From: Anthoceros angustus
Taxonomy: Eukaryota; Streptophyta; Anthocerotopsida; Anthocerotales; Anthocerotaceae
Assembly (NCBI GenBank): GCA_010909165.1
Contig: MU008198.1
Span: 62,001 to 126,000, forward strand
Direction: 5' to 3'
Length of the DNA: 64,000 nt
This document shows positions 1-10,979 of this stretch, in pieces (the stretch's first letter is position 1; each line of letters begins with the position of its first letter). The notes under the pieces were generated by a model. The model saw only the letters and a list, made by a program, of their open reading frames with translations. It searched no databases and was not told the DNA's origin. The position numbers and the translations under genes were made by a program.

Positions 1-211
1 CAGACGAGCTTGGCTTGAGCTCGAGGTAGCTGGTGGTGGAGGGGGATGGAGGTGGGCACCTTAAATCGCTGTCCCAGCGCGGATGGGCGGGCGCCGGTGG
101 TGTCGGCGGGCTGGAGGAATGTGGCATGCCTGCATCCTGAATCGGTCCCATTTGGAGCTGCGGATTTGGGCGGGGCGGGTGGTGTGAGCAGGACTCCCGT
201 CAGGCAAGGGC

Positions 212-1605
212 TTGTGCTCCTGGCTGGTGGTAGCGTCGCTCAGGTCTGGGCTGCTGAATGTTGGGAGCCCCTGCTTGCTGCAGCTCTTTTTTGCTGAGCA
301 AGCGACTGTGTTGCCCACGCAGAGAGCGGCCAAGAGGAGTGGCAGAGTCGGGAGCGCAGTTTCCCTTTCCCCGAGAGCATCTTTTCCTTTGAAGCCGCCT
401 CCTTACAAGATGGTAAGGCTGCTGTACTGTCGTGTGCTGTCTCTGGACTCTGGGGACTTGGGCGAGACCGACTTTGGTGAATTTGATACCAATCCGGTGC
501 AGGATGCTTTGGAGCCGCTGATGAGCAAACGCACTTTGGAGTACCACTGGGGAAAGCACCACAAGGGGTACTATGACAACTTGAACAAGCAGATTGAGGG
601 GACTGATCTGGGAGGGAACACGTTGGAGGAGGTCATCAAGCTCTCCTACAACAATGGCAACCCTCTTCCTGTCTTCAACAACGCCGGCCAGGTACGTGCA
701 TTCGCAGTTGCATTGCTTTGCTTTGCTTCTTGCAGGTCCTCGAGTCTGGTTGCGTCGTCTGACGGTGCTGAGGTAGGCAGGCTGTCGATGATGCAGGCAT
801 GGAACCATGACTTCTTCTGGCAGTCCATGAGACCTGGCGGTGGTGGCAAGCCAAGTGGAGAAATTTTGAACCTTATAGAGCGGGATTTTGGTTCTTTTGA
901 GCAGTTTGTCAGTGAGTTCAAGCAAGCGGGTGCTACGCAATTCGGCTCTGGTTGGGCCTGGCTCGCATGTCAGTACATCCATTCCTTCTCTTCTCATGCT
1001 CATTCTCTTTCAGTGCTGTGGTGTGGTGGAAGCAACGTGGCCGTGTTGATTGTGTTTTCAGTGAAGAAGGAGAAACTGGTTGTCGAGAAGACGGCGAATG
1101 CTTTCAATCCGCTCATATGGGGCCACATTGTAAGTAACTCGTCAGGACCTTCTCCCGATCCAGTAAGCCGTCGCTACTATCTTCACACAGTCTACTAAAC
1201 TTGCCCCTGTCGTGTTGCAGCCTCTTCTGACCATGGATGTTTGGGAGGTAAGGGCCTGCCAGGCACCGTGATATCGTGCTCCACTCCTTTTCCACCTGTA
1301 TTCATTTCTTTTCTTTGTTGCCCGACTAACATGCTCCATGTCACATCCACCGACAGCATGCGTACTACTTGGACTACCAGGTACACAATCTCGTCTCCCT
1401 TCCCTTCCGTCTTCTTCATGTGCTAGCTTGGCTGTGTACAAGAGGCTCTGAAACTATAGACTTTTCCTCTCTTTTGTAGAACCGACGGGCAGACTACATC
1501 AACACTTTTGTCGACAAGCTAATCTCATGGGAGGAAGTGACTGCTCGCCTTCAGCGGGCAAAGGCATTCGTGAACCTTGGAGAACCGGAAATCCCCGAGG
1601 AATGA
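212..1605 (+). CDS. FSD: Iron superoxide dismutase, plastid type (7 exons; N-terminus unresolved)
   Basis: Converts superoxide to peroxide and oxygen; plant Fe-SODs act in plastids. Exons by frame and GT-AG borders: about 323-412 (open back to 212 but without an ATG before 410), 503-691, 797-968, 1062-1129, 1221-1247, 1357-1380, 1480-1605. The spliced reading has PPPYKMDALEP, then YHWGKHH (first metal His), [14 protein letters not shown] (second His; the Gln marks the iron type), [28 protein letters not shown] (Asp and His ligands) and a C-terminus in IPEE. All four metal ligands are present. About 201 aa follow the second exon start, the usual catalytic length. The upstream stretch [18 protein letters not shown] is basic and Ser-rich like a transit peptide, but the initiator exon is not identified and may lie in 1-300 or outside the window. 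Confidence 0.93.
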
Positions 1606-2025
1606 GGACTAAGACCCTCAGAGTTTTGGAAAGAATTGAGTTACATAACTCAGCACAGCATAGCTCAGCTTTACCGTCGGCGTTATGTTGATATCCCCTG
1701 GCCAGAGCCTTGGACCTAATAGAGGAGAGCATTGTACAGATTTCAGCACCCCGTCCTGTCGCACGGAACGGGGACCGTGTCACCGACTCTTCGTGAGCTG
1801 GCGACCATGCGGCCGGCCACGTTGGAGTAGAAGGGCACGTGGCTGAAATCGGCTTGTTGTCCACTTGTCAACCAATCCCCGTGCCGTTGTTCTTCCTGCC
1901 AGCTGCTGCTTCATAGATATGGCAGCGAGCCGGATGAGCGTTCGGTGACCACTCTCTTCAGGCACAGCTGCAAGCGCAATCTCTGCACATCCTGTGAACC
2001 TTTCCTAAGGCATTAGGAAGGAAAG

Positions 2026-3014
2026 ATGGCAGAGGCGAAGAGCAGCAAGTCGGACGAGTTCCAGCAAGGTGATCATGTGTCTTGGAAGTATGGTGTGGGC
2101 AAGGCCACGGGGCGGATCGTGTCCAAGGTGACAGAGGACACCAAGCTCGGGGGACGTACCTTTCGTGCCACGCCTGATGACCCCAAGTATCGGCTGCTGG
2201 CTGACAAGACGGGCAGGGAAGTGGTGAGGCGGGGCCAGGTGTTGTCGCGGGTGGAGGAGGCGTCGCCCGAGGCTGCAGAGGAGGAACCGGACCAGTCGGA
2301 GGAGTCGGAGGAGGGCCATGAGATGGAGACGGAGAAAGCACCCGAGGTAGAGGCGCATGAGGAAGAACCGGCTCCTGTTCACCAGGGAAATGACAAAAAA
2401 GATGAGGTTCTGGAGAGGAGCCAGGAGGAAGCTTCCGGGACCGCTGCAACAGGTAATTGAAAGAAAGGTAAAAGAAAGCAAGATTCAGGTGGCTGTAGCT
2501 TTAGCTGAACATTACTGCCCTGACTGTGTGCGTCTAATAATCCCGAATGACGGTATCCTGTTCCTTCTTCGCAGGCGCAACATGTGAACCACAGGGCGCG
2601 GTGGAACCGAAGGCAACAATCAAGTCTGCTCTGATAACGGGGACCGGGGGGGACAGTGCTATACCCAGTGAAGTGGACGATATCGACTTGAGCAAGCACA
2701 GTGTTACCCGTGGCCAGGAGGGTAAGGAGGAGGAGAGCTTGGCGGAAGCTGCCATGCATGAGAGCACCGTGGACACGGTTGCCATGGAAGATGAGTCTGC
2801 ATGGCAATTGGGGAACCAGCCACAAAATGCTCCAGGGGATGAGTATCACGGAATTCAAGGTGGTGAGGGAGGAGGAGGAGGGACGGATGCCCTTGATCCC
2901 GGCTCGGGCAAGGACGAGGCACGTGTTAACCCCCCCCACAGGTTGCCGCATCAAGAAGTAACTCAACCGGGCCAGTTCGCTTTTGTAGGATACCAACAAC
3001 AATTCGAGAGATAG
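2026..3014 (+). CDS. HVA-TUDOR (hypervirulence-associated TUDOR, DUF2945) domain protein
   Basis: Two exons, 2026-2452 and 2575-3014, joined in phase 1, give 288 aa. Residues about 11-75 form the domain: GDHVSWKYGVGKATGRIV, then TEDTKLGGRTFRATPDDPKY and DKTGREVVRRGQVL. This is the standard layout of the family, a small beta-barrel found in fungi, bacteria and plants whose molecular role is poorly defined. The rest is acidic and low in complexity (runs of E, a GGEGGGGG stretch), probably disordered. No signal peptide or membrane segment is visible. The ATG at 2026 is the first in frame and is followed directly by the domain. The gene lies about 400 bp after the SOD gene on the same strand. Domain identity is clear; function is not. 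Confidence 0.8.
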
Positions 3015-3142
3015 CACCATTTCGTGGCTTTACCTTCCTAGTACAGCAGCATGTGAATAATTCAAGATTACGTCTTCGCTCTTTCCTAATATGTTATGTG
3101 TGCGCTAACGTCGCTGTTAAGCATTCTGCGCTTCATTCGGCA

Positions 3143-3330
3143 CTTGGATGGGGTGCATGGAGGAGTGGATGCCCTAGGCACCATGGTACAAGTCCACCCC
3201 ATCTTGGATGGGGTGCTGCTTAGAGGCAGTGGATGCCCTAGGCACCATGGTACAAGTCCACCCCATCTTGGATGGGGTGCTGCTTAGAGGCAGTGGATGC
3301 CCTTGGTGCTAGCTTAAACCCTTGCCTGCG
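3143..3330 (+). repeat. 64-bp tandem repeat, about 3 copies
   Basis: Units start at 3143, 3203 and 3267. The last two are spaced exactly 64 bp; the first is 60 bp with a slightly different start. Each carries CCCCATCTTGGATGGGG, itself an imperfect inverted repeat, plus GTGGATGCCCTAGGCACC. It lies 130 bp after the TUDOR gene stop. Confidence 0.9.
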
Positions 3331-3965
3331 GCCAAGGGTGGCTCTCCTCATTCCCGGCAGCTTTGGTGGTGGCTCCCAACGGTGGCTCCCAACTCGCAAC
3401 AGCTAGTATAACTCCTTAGTAAGTTCCGACGGTTAGTAAATTTTTTAATAAGTTTTTAATGGTTAGTATTAGTAAGTTTTTAATAGTTAATAAATTCATT
3501 AGTAAGTATTAATGACTAGTAAGTTATGAGCAGTCCTAGCAAACTTGCGGCCCACCCACACCTGGCTGCCTCTACAAGACCTCCAAATCCAAATCCCAGG
3601 AATTGACCTAGATCTTGTCGTGCATTGGGCCTCCTCTGCAGGACCTCTTAATTCTCCACTCCGAATTGATGGAAATGGAAGCCAATTTCTCGACCACCCC
3701 GAGAGCAACAAAGGTATCAGCAAGGGAGAGAAAGGAACAAAGCTTAGGCAGCCTCCCTAAGAAAGCCTAGGCAGCCTCATCTCATGGATCCTATGCGAAA
3801 GCCTCATCTTATGGATCCTATGCGAAAATCTTATGGATCCTATGCGAAAGGCCCTATGCGAAAGGCCCTAAAGAAAGCCGATAAGCCCTAAAGGCCCTAA
3901 AGAAAGGCGATAAGCCCTAAAGGCCCTAAAGAAAGCCGGTAAGCCCTAAAGAAAGCCGATAAGCA
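3331..3965. repeat. Low-complexity block: TTAGTAAGTTTT-rich and CCCTAAAGAAAGCCGATAAG tandem units
   Basis: 3400-3530 repeats variants of TTAGTAAGTTTTTAATAG. From 3780 to 3965 there are four ATGGATCCTATGCGAAAG-like units, then four or five CCCTAAAGAAAGCCGATAAG units of about 20-30 bp. The block directly adjoins the 5' part of a reverse-strand LINE (3950-4300). No gene is seen here. Confidence 0.8.
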
Positions 3966-4300
3966 AGGTGGATGTCATGCTAAAGGCGTCGTGGCAAAGG
4001 TGTAGTCTCGAGAAGCGCGCTTTGTATAAGGCCATGAGGTGATCAGACTGCCCTCGCAATCATTGCCGAGACTCTAGCAAAAGCCCAAGGGGATTATCCA
4101 GACACAGAGTCAGGAGGACAACAATGAAGGAAGAAGCAAGTATGAGTTGAGCCTCCAAAATAGTCCGATCGAAGTCCTTAACCAAGCGCTTATGAACCAG
4201 GCCTATGTGATTCTTGCCCCCCCCCTACTGTGAACAATTTCTTGCATACGAGACAAAGAGTGTCCTTCCTACACACAAGATAAAGAGTGTCTTTGAAAGA
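3950..4300 (-). mobile_element. LINE 5' fragment with C2H2 zinc finger (copy B)
   Basis: On the reverse strand 4254-4192 reads CLVCKKLFTVGGGKNHIGLVH, a C-x2-C-x12-H-x5-H finger. It is followed by DFDRTILEAQL and a region like QSDHLMALYKARF. The stretch matches the zinc finger of the other copy at 7573-7511 (CLVCGKFFRARGVRNHISLVH), then DFERTT and QADYLLALYESLF. An N-terminal zinc finger of this sort is typical of non-LTR elements that carry a C-terminal restriction-like endonuclease. The fragment ends in the tandem repeats at 3950. Confidence 0.7.
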
Positions 4301-4799
4301 CGCGGAAGAAGGGGTCTCATGACACAGAAAAAAAAAAAAACCAAAAAAACCTTAGTTGAAAACCACTCTAAACCAAAAGAAAATCCGCCCCCGATCAATT
4401 ACCACCACGCTCCAAACCAACCATCTGCGCCACACCGTTTCGCACCAACTCAGCTGTGCTCTGTAATCGCTCCCGCTCCCAACGGGGAACCTGGAGACTT
4501 TATTATGAAAAAGAGATGGGAAAACCCATCTCCCCTAAGAGAAGGAGGAACAACCCTTAGGAGGGCACCAGACGATGGGGAACTAACCCACGTTGTCGTC
4601 AATCTTATAACTGCCTACTGCGCCAAGGATATCAAAATCAGGGATGCGAAAGAGCCTACCCACCACCGGTGCCGAACAAGTCGTCTGCCCTGCGCTTGCC
4701 ATGGTCCTATACACCGCGTTGGCCAATCCCCACTGCAGGGCGATGGACACCCGTTACCTGTAGCAAGCCACGACACATGGAAGAGGGCGGCCAACCCTA

Positions 4800-5998
4800 T
4801 TCCTGCAGCTGTGGTACTGGTACATGTCTTAAAGAACCTATAAAAGGCCTTCCCCATGGCCCCATGGCCCCATGGATCTCGATGGCGCGGGGGATGAAGG
4901 CATGCCCCTGCTGCATAGGAGAGTAATTACGAACCTTCGCCATAGCACATCCCTCCGCTGCCCACCCCGAAGGGTTGAGGATCACATGCTCACTAACGGA
5001 ATCCCGAGTGGGGTTAGTGATAACCACATCTGCAACCGAAACCTGGTTACCCTAGGCCAAAAAAAGGTCCGCCCAGAGGGCAACCCTGTTAGGCAGAGTT
5101 TAAGGGCACTCCTGTAAGGAAAGAAGTCTCCCTCCTTAGCCAACAAGAACATGACGTTGCGAACAGCATCATGTGTTGCAGTGCGCTGCTTACCCACGAG
5201 ACAGCGAGCAAGGTGGGTCCCCAAGTCATCGAGGGGCGCCCCACAGTTGCAAGCCTGGAGAGAGCATGCTAAAGGCTTGACCAAGCCCAAGCGAAACCTC
5301 ATCGTGGTAGAAAAAGAGGTTGGTGCGATTCGGAAAGCCTAGATGGAATGCTGAGCAAGAAGCCATAAACCTGCTCCCTTACCTGAGCAAAAGCGGAGAT
5401 GGGCACGAGCCGCCCTGGGGATGGACGAGTCCTGAAGAAGGGCCACCTATGCCTTTCGATGTTGTTTTTCCAGGAGGGACGCTTGAAGCCCGCGGAATTC
5501 AACCTCAGTGAGTGAAGCAAAAGAAGGCAAGGCAACCTTAGCCTTTGTGAGTAGGGAACCTTTACCCAAACGGAGGGACAGTTGCAAGGGAAACCCGGCT
5601 TCCTCCACTCTTGCGACGAAGGACTCCAAAATGCGAGAATCCCTAATGACGAAGCGAGAGACGAGGATGGAAGTAGAGAGGGCCCAATTCCCAAGGCAAG
5701 CTACTGGTGGTGAGGCTTCCGTAGCCAAAGGACCAATGCCAAACACAACGAGGAGGGACACCTTTCGCCTGGCCAAGTGTCAAGCAGCGCACTCGAAGGT
5801 GCCTGGGCCAATGATGCCGCCGCCTATATAACTTGCCCTGTCAAAACCCCTCAGGCTGGACAAGAATCTCATGAAGGCTAGAACTGTGTGAAGGAGGTAG
5901 CTTGGCCTACGCGCAAAACAAGAAGATAAAATATCGAATGTCACATGAGGATCCTCTAATTGGGAGAGATTGTCGATATATGCTAGGTCTTTCTGCAT
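4800..5998 (-). mobile_element. LINE 3' part: connection region, CCHC knuckle, restriction-like endonuclease
   Basis: The reverse strand reads as one degenerate ORF broken by frameshifts. 5776-5447 has CLGNWALSTSILVSRF and VEEAGFPLQLSLRLGKGSLL, a region expected after the reverse transcriptase. 5302-5100 has CNCGAPLDDLGTHLARC, a CCHC-type knuckle, then KQRTATHDAVRNVM. 5030-4850 (after a frameshift near 5050) has ADVVITNPTRDSVSEHV, then NPSGWAAEGCAMAKVRNY and AFIPRAIEIHGAMGPWG, resembling the PD-(D/E)xK nuclease end of R2/CRE/NeSL-type elements. Stops and frameshifts make it inactive. Confidence 0.72.
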
Positions 5999-6009
5999 CC
6001 ACGAATTCC

Positions 6010-7080
6010 TATTTGAAAACTAGGGGCCCCACCGAGACCCCTAAAACTCGATCCATTTCGCTAGACATCAAGGACTACTTCGCCGAGGAGCCTTTTTGTT
6101 TGAATAGGGTCGTCTTCGGTTGGGCCCTCATTTCTGCCACGCGCCTTTCCGCGGAGAATCTGTCGGGGTCGGTTTATGACCGTCTCTTCGAGATTACTTG
6201 ACCCTCGAGGATCCCTCTAGCGAGTTCTCGGAGTTGTTTCTTCTGGTGGATGCGGTGGTGAGGGAGGAGACCCCCTTCCGAATTGCTTAAGTGTTGAGGG
6301 CCAGTCGCTTGTTGGCTATACAAAAGCCCACCTTCGGGGATCGCCCCATATCTGTGGGGGAGACGTTTTTACAGTTAGTTAGTCGCAGCATTGTCATCTA
6401 ACTTCGAGAGCAATTCCAAGGTCATCTCAGCCCATACCAGTTTGGCATACGAAGGTGAGTGAGTCTATGGCGTTCGGAGTGGGAGTGATCTTGGAGTCCC
6501 ATCGCGATTGAATCGCATTGCAGGTGGATGTCGAAAATGCTTTTAACACCTTCTGTAGGGCGGCCATTTATGACGAGCTCAAAGATTCAGGTCGGCAACT
6601 TGCCAACCTTATCCCTTTTGCCCGCTCCTTTTACGGGTCTCCGTCCAATCTCTATTATCAGCATGGGCCGAGGTCAAGGGGGTTTCGGTATTGTCTTCAG
6701 CAACTGGCACCAGGCAAGGGAATCCGTTCGAGGGCACCCTTTCTCCCATAGCTCATTTCTGGGCTCTGTCCATAACTGCCTCCTCATTTTAAGATTGTTT
6801 GTTTCTCTCGGCGGCGGACAACACCCATATCATGGAGCTTTGTGATCAGGTCAAGGAGGCTTTTGATCTTTTCTCTACGAAGCTCTCTCGTCTGGGTCTA
6901 AAGGTGAAGATTTTGAAGTGCAGAGTATGATCCCCCTCCGGCGTAGTGCCCTTTCTTTAGTATCCTTAGGAGGATATTGCTTCCCCACAGGGCTCCAGCG
7001 CGACCAAGCAAAAGACATCGCTTCAGACGCACCCTTCCAGAGTCCGGACGAACACCGTCCATCTTAGTGAAGTCTAACCG
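6010..7080 (+). mobile_element. LINE reverse transcriptase fragment, inverted relative to its flanks
   Basis: Forward-strand reading, with stops, gives FRIA then RASRLLAIQKP and GDRPISVGETFLQLVSRSI, then FQGHLSPYQFG, VDVENAFNTFCRAAIYDEL, LIPFARSFYGSPSNLYYQHG, and after a frameshift SAADNTHIMEL and LFSTKLSRLGLKVK. These are reverse transcriptase blocks in order. The catalytic (F/Y)ADD box is AADN at 6811-6822, so the second Asp is lost. Protein order and family match the reverse-strand LINE pieces on both sides, so the RT segment appears inverted within one element or comes from a second copy. 6010-6200 is open but not recognised. Confidence 0.75.
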
Positions 7081-7099
7081 AGACCTGGCTGAGTGCTCA

Positions 7100-7600
7100 C
7101 ATTCTTCTTGTAGAGCCTTCCAGTCTCAGCACGGAAACGGTGGAGATGGGAGGTGACCTCTTGGTGGCTTGAAAAACTGTCGCAAGAGCGTTGAAGACAT
7201 CACATGGGGAGGAAAAGAAATAACGCCCACGCAGCCTCGTCCTGGGAATCTTGCGCGAGACGCTCCAAAAGGGAGCCGATAAGCAAGACGAACGTCATCT
7301 TGAAGGCACCTTGGCAGGCGCCGAAATAGGCAAGGTCCAGAAAAAAAGGGACTCGTAGAGAGCCAAAAGGTAATCAGCTTGTCTGTGAAGCCATTGTTAG
7401 AACCCCGAAGGAGGTCCACAATGAGAATCTGGGCTTGGAGTCGGGGGAGTAGCGATAGAAGAAGAAGCCAGCCGCAGTTGGGCCTCTCACGTTGTCCGCT
7501 CGAAGTCCTTGTGAACTAAGCTGATATGGTTCCTAACCCCCCGAGCTCTGAAAAATTTTCCACAAACAAGGCAAGGGGTATCCCGAGCGGGGGTCGAAGA
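7100..7600 (-). mobile_element. LINE 5' fragment with C2H2 zinc finger (copy A)
   Basis: On the reverse strand 7573-7511 reads CLVCGKFFRARGVRNHISLVH and then KDFERTT before a stop. The downstream reading, with stops, is RLASSSIATPPTPSPDSHC and QADYLLALYESLF. It is probably the N-terminal end of the same reverse-strand element whose 3' part is at 5998-4800. Confidence 0.7.
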
Positions 7601-7889
7601 AGAAGGCCCCATGGAAGAGAATACCCTAAAAGAGTAGACAGAGAATACCTAATAGAGAACCCACTCGACTGTCCCTATGGTGGGCCCCACCAGAGTTATC
7701 CCTGTGGAGGGTTTCACTAGACTTGTGAACGCCCGCCTGGCTCAGACCGCCGCGACGGGTCGGCCTCAGACGGCCTAACTCACTGTGGCGGCCTGCGTAC
7801 CATAGGGGCCGAGGGCCAACAAGCGGCCCAGGCCAACGCCGCCGCTAGTCCTAAGCCGCCACTTGGCCCAGGCCAATGCCGCCGCTAGC

Positions 7890-8060
7890 CCTAAGCCACC
7901 GTGCGGCCCGCGCCCATGTGCGGTGGGGCCGGCCTGCTCCCCGCACCGCTCCTCGCTAGCCGCTCCGAGCGATAGTGCCAACGAGTAGGGTCAGTGACAA
8001 CCACATCTGCTCCAAACCACACCCGCTCCAAACCGAAAGCTGTACTCCAAACCCGTTCCC
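7890..8060 (-). mobile_element. Short LINE 3' fragment (copy C)
   Basis: The reverse strand has GADVVVTDPTR at about 8015-7983, parallel to ADVVITNPTR of the endonuclease-like region near 5030. The shared DNA is TAGGGTCAGTGACAACCACA versus TGGGGTTAGTGATAACCACA. Similarity ends within a few dozen bases, so this is a small relic. Confidence 0.5.
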
Positions 8061-9337
8061 GGGCCCGGACCCTAAATTGTACTCTGAACGGCACTCGCAG
8101 TCTGCAACAAGGTGCATACCACGCAGACACGCCCGGGCCGAAACCTGAAGGCCACCCCTACCTCACCATGATAGCCCGAAGGTCGATGCCGCCATGGCCA
8201 CCGCCTTACACTGCAGGTCCTCGCCGCTCTGTCATCAGCCCTGAACCAAAACCAGGGATTGCAAAACCAGGCGGTAAAGGGGAGAAGCCGCTGGCTCTAG
8301 GACCACGTCTCTTGCCATGAGGAAGAGCGTGGTAGCAGTAGAGGCCGGGTTTCCGTGCCCCGGCCTCTTCCTAGAAATGCCTTGGGTTCCCTTCTCAACC
8401 CATGGCTGGGCCTTTCCATGTCGATTCTTCTCCCTTCTCTCCTCGATCAATCTCGATATAAGCAAGGCATACTTTTCTCGCAAACTAGGGTAGAGTGCTT
8501 GGGATTAGCGGAAGCGATGTACGCGGTCGCGATGTCGGTTGGAGCTTGCATTTTTTCGTTACTACAGCAAACATTTGTGCAAAAACTCATTTCGAGATAG
8601 ATGGTCGAGCATTGAGGAGTTAAAATAGTACACTCGTTTATGCCTTGCTGGTTACCCGCTCCAAGGCCATGCCATTCCTCGCATTCCAAGGCACTACCAT
8701 CCCTCCAAGATTAAATTAAAACCGGGCCAACTCCGAGCAACTTCCGTTCTCAAATCTACACCGTTTATGATTGCATGCAAATTCGGTTGCTAACCCAATG
8801 ATATCTAAGTGGTTGAAGGGCATCTTCTGGAATTTCGGAATAGGAAGACCCTCGAATGGGGCCAAAGACACCCGAATTCTGATTTTGAGCGCCTACTAGG
8901 TTTTTCTTATGTGAAGGCCAAGAAATGGAGTACGAGTAACGCAAGGAGTCCCAAAAACACCACTCAAAGAAATGTGTTGGCGTTGTGTGGTGCGATGGTA
9001 CGAAGCCGAGAGCTGAGGGAGCTCCATGGGGCTGAGGCGATATCGGCATGTAACTCGAGAAATATCGGCGTGCAGCAGTGCCAGCGTGGAGTGGGGAGTC
9101 CACTGGGGAATGTTATCCAACTAGGGTACCGGGCGAAAGTGCCACATGGGCATAGCGCCGGGGGATAGATGATGGAAAGAGTGGAAAGTTCCAGAAACGC
9201 GGTAAATATCTGCGGCCGCCGCAATGTGCCCTAGGGTAATCGATAAGCGGGGTCAGGCAGCCCTAGTAAAGCACATTTGTGTGGTGCAGGGCTGCGGGGG
9301 TTGGAGCATATTGAGGGCGGGCGAGGAGCTAGGCCGA
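8061..9337. other. Intergenic region without recognisable genes
   Basis: Open frames here are short and show no family motifs on either strand. The last few hundred bases are presumably the promoter and 5' region of the OSB-like gene. The left edge may contain further diverged LINE sequence. Confidence 0.5.
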
Positions 9338-10979
9338 ATGTTTCCTGCCGCCAAGAGGATGTTGGCTGCAGGCGCGGCCTCGGCTTCGGCCTCGGCCTCC
9401 ATCGCCACCAAGGTCGGCAGGAACAGCGTGGAGTGGGAGTAGGCGTGGGCGTGGTCAGGACCCGGCACCAGCTCGCCTCGAAGAATGCGGTGGTGTCGTT
9501 CCGCATCCTAGAGGCCTCGCGCCGCCTCTTCTCCTCCAGCGATGGCGGCTACCCGGTGTGCGCAGCGCGTACGACGACCAGCAGCAGCAGCCTCCGCAGC
9601 AGCAGCAGCAGCAGGCCGCCGCCGCCCCAGCAGCAGCAGCAGCAACAGGGCCCGCCGCCGGGCTATGGCGCACCCAGGAACGACGGCTACGGGAACTATC
9701 CTCCTCCCCTGAACTACAACTACCCTCCCCACCTCCTCCAGGTCCCAGCTCCGGGTACGGCCTGCCGCCGCCGCAGGGCTCTGGCTACCCCGCCTCCGCG
9801 GGCTCCGAATGCAGGATACGGAGCTCCTCCCCGAATGTGGGGTACGGAGCCCCGCCTCCGCCTGGGCCCAACCCCAACTTCCTGCCCCTGCCTGGCTACG
9901 GGTCCTCCTGGCCCCAATGCGGGCTACAGGGCTCCGCCTCCCAACCCTGCTCAGACCTCCGGTCCTCCTCCGTCTTCCATCAATTCCGACTTCCTCCGCC
10001 CAGAAACACTGACTTCCCGCCCCTCCTCCCCGGAACTACCCCAGCTACTCGTCCCCGACCCCGGCCTCGCCCTCCCAGGCCCCCGCCCCGCCGCCCCAGC
10101 TCCGTCCCATCCCTGCTGATGGTGAGTTTCCGTCCCCGCCTTACCCACCTGGCTTCAAGTGTCCCCCGGACTGGGCCGGGCCCGGGTGGCCCCCTCCCCC
10201 CGACTACCCTCCTCCTCCCTACGTGCCCAGGGCTTCCACCCCTGACATCATGAACACCAGGAACATGCCGTCCCGGATGAGGCAGAGGTTTCAGAGCCAG
10301 CAGCGGGTGGACCAGGCCGTGCCCAGGCCTCCTCCTCCCCCGCCCACTCCCTATGCTGGGATCCCCACTACTGAGGAGGCTCTTAAGGGCCTCCCTCCAG
10401 GCTGGGACACGGTTATTACACACGGTATGAGTCTCGACCTGTGGGTGTTTTCGCTGGTCTCCGGGATTTTGAGTTTCGGGAACGTGGTTCAAACTTGTTT
10501 TCTCTCTGACCTCATTGTGGGTTTCTGTTGTGCGTAGACGAGATGGTTGAGCGAGACCGTCGCTGGAGAAAGTTCTTCGAGGACCCCACGCAGTGGTGGG
10601 ACAACCGCGCCGGCAAGGTAAGCAAAGTAATAATGCTGAACCGAGGCCCATGCTTTGCGTCGTGCTGTTAGTGCCCTGACATCGAGGAAGCCTTGCCTTG
10701 ACACTAAGCATTTGATTATGTGTTTTGGCTTACGTTGTTGCCGCGTATGTTGTCATGCTACAGAAGGACCCAAGGAAGCCGGATTTCGAGCACAAGACTA
10801 CCAAGGAAGAGCTTTTTATCAACCGGTGGATCAACCCCAACTGGGTGAGGGAGGAGCTGAAGCTGTACAACGAGAAGAAGGCCGAGGAAACACGACAGAG
10901 AATCGCTGCCCTGGATGCTAAGGATGCCAAGGAGAGGGCTGACAAGGAGAAGTTCTCTGCAGCTGCCGATTCCATTTAA
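9338..10979 (+). CDS. OSB-like protein with PDF motif; first exon broken across frames
   Basis: The 3' part is clear. Exon 10538-10617 and exon 10764-10979 (phase 1, then 0) follow the donor at 10425. They encode DEMVERDRRWRKFFEDPTQW, WDNRAGK, then KDPRKPDFEHKTTKEELF, INRWINPNWVREELKLY and a charged tail ending AAADSI. This is the 'PDF' motif of plant organellar single-stranded DNA-binding proteins (OSB), which bind ssDNA in mitochondria or plastids. No OB fold is visible. Instead the N-terminal part is rich in P, Q, G and Y with GYGAPP-type units. MFPAAKRMLAAGAASASAS at 9338 resembles an organellar targeting peptide. The coding signal changes frame several times between 9440 and 10120, so the locus is a pseudogene or carries indel errors. 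10110-10424 is again one frame (FPSPPYPPGFKCPPDW to GLPPGWDTVITH). Confidence 0.7.
9575..9650 (+). repeat. CAG/GCC trinucleotide-rich tract
   Basis: Runs of CAGCAGCAG with GCC interruptions encode poly-Gln or poly-Ala depending on frame. It lies where the reading frame of the OSB-like gene becomes unstable. Confidence 0.8.

Noticed and set aside
3143-3330. CRISPR-like array
   Set aside because: Adjacent near-identical 64-bp units with no variable spacers; a plant-type nuclear genome.
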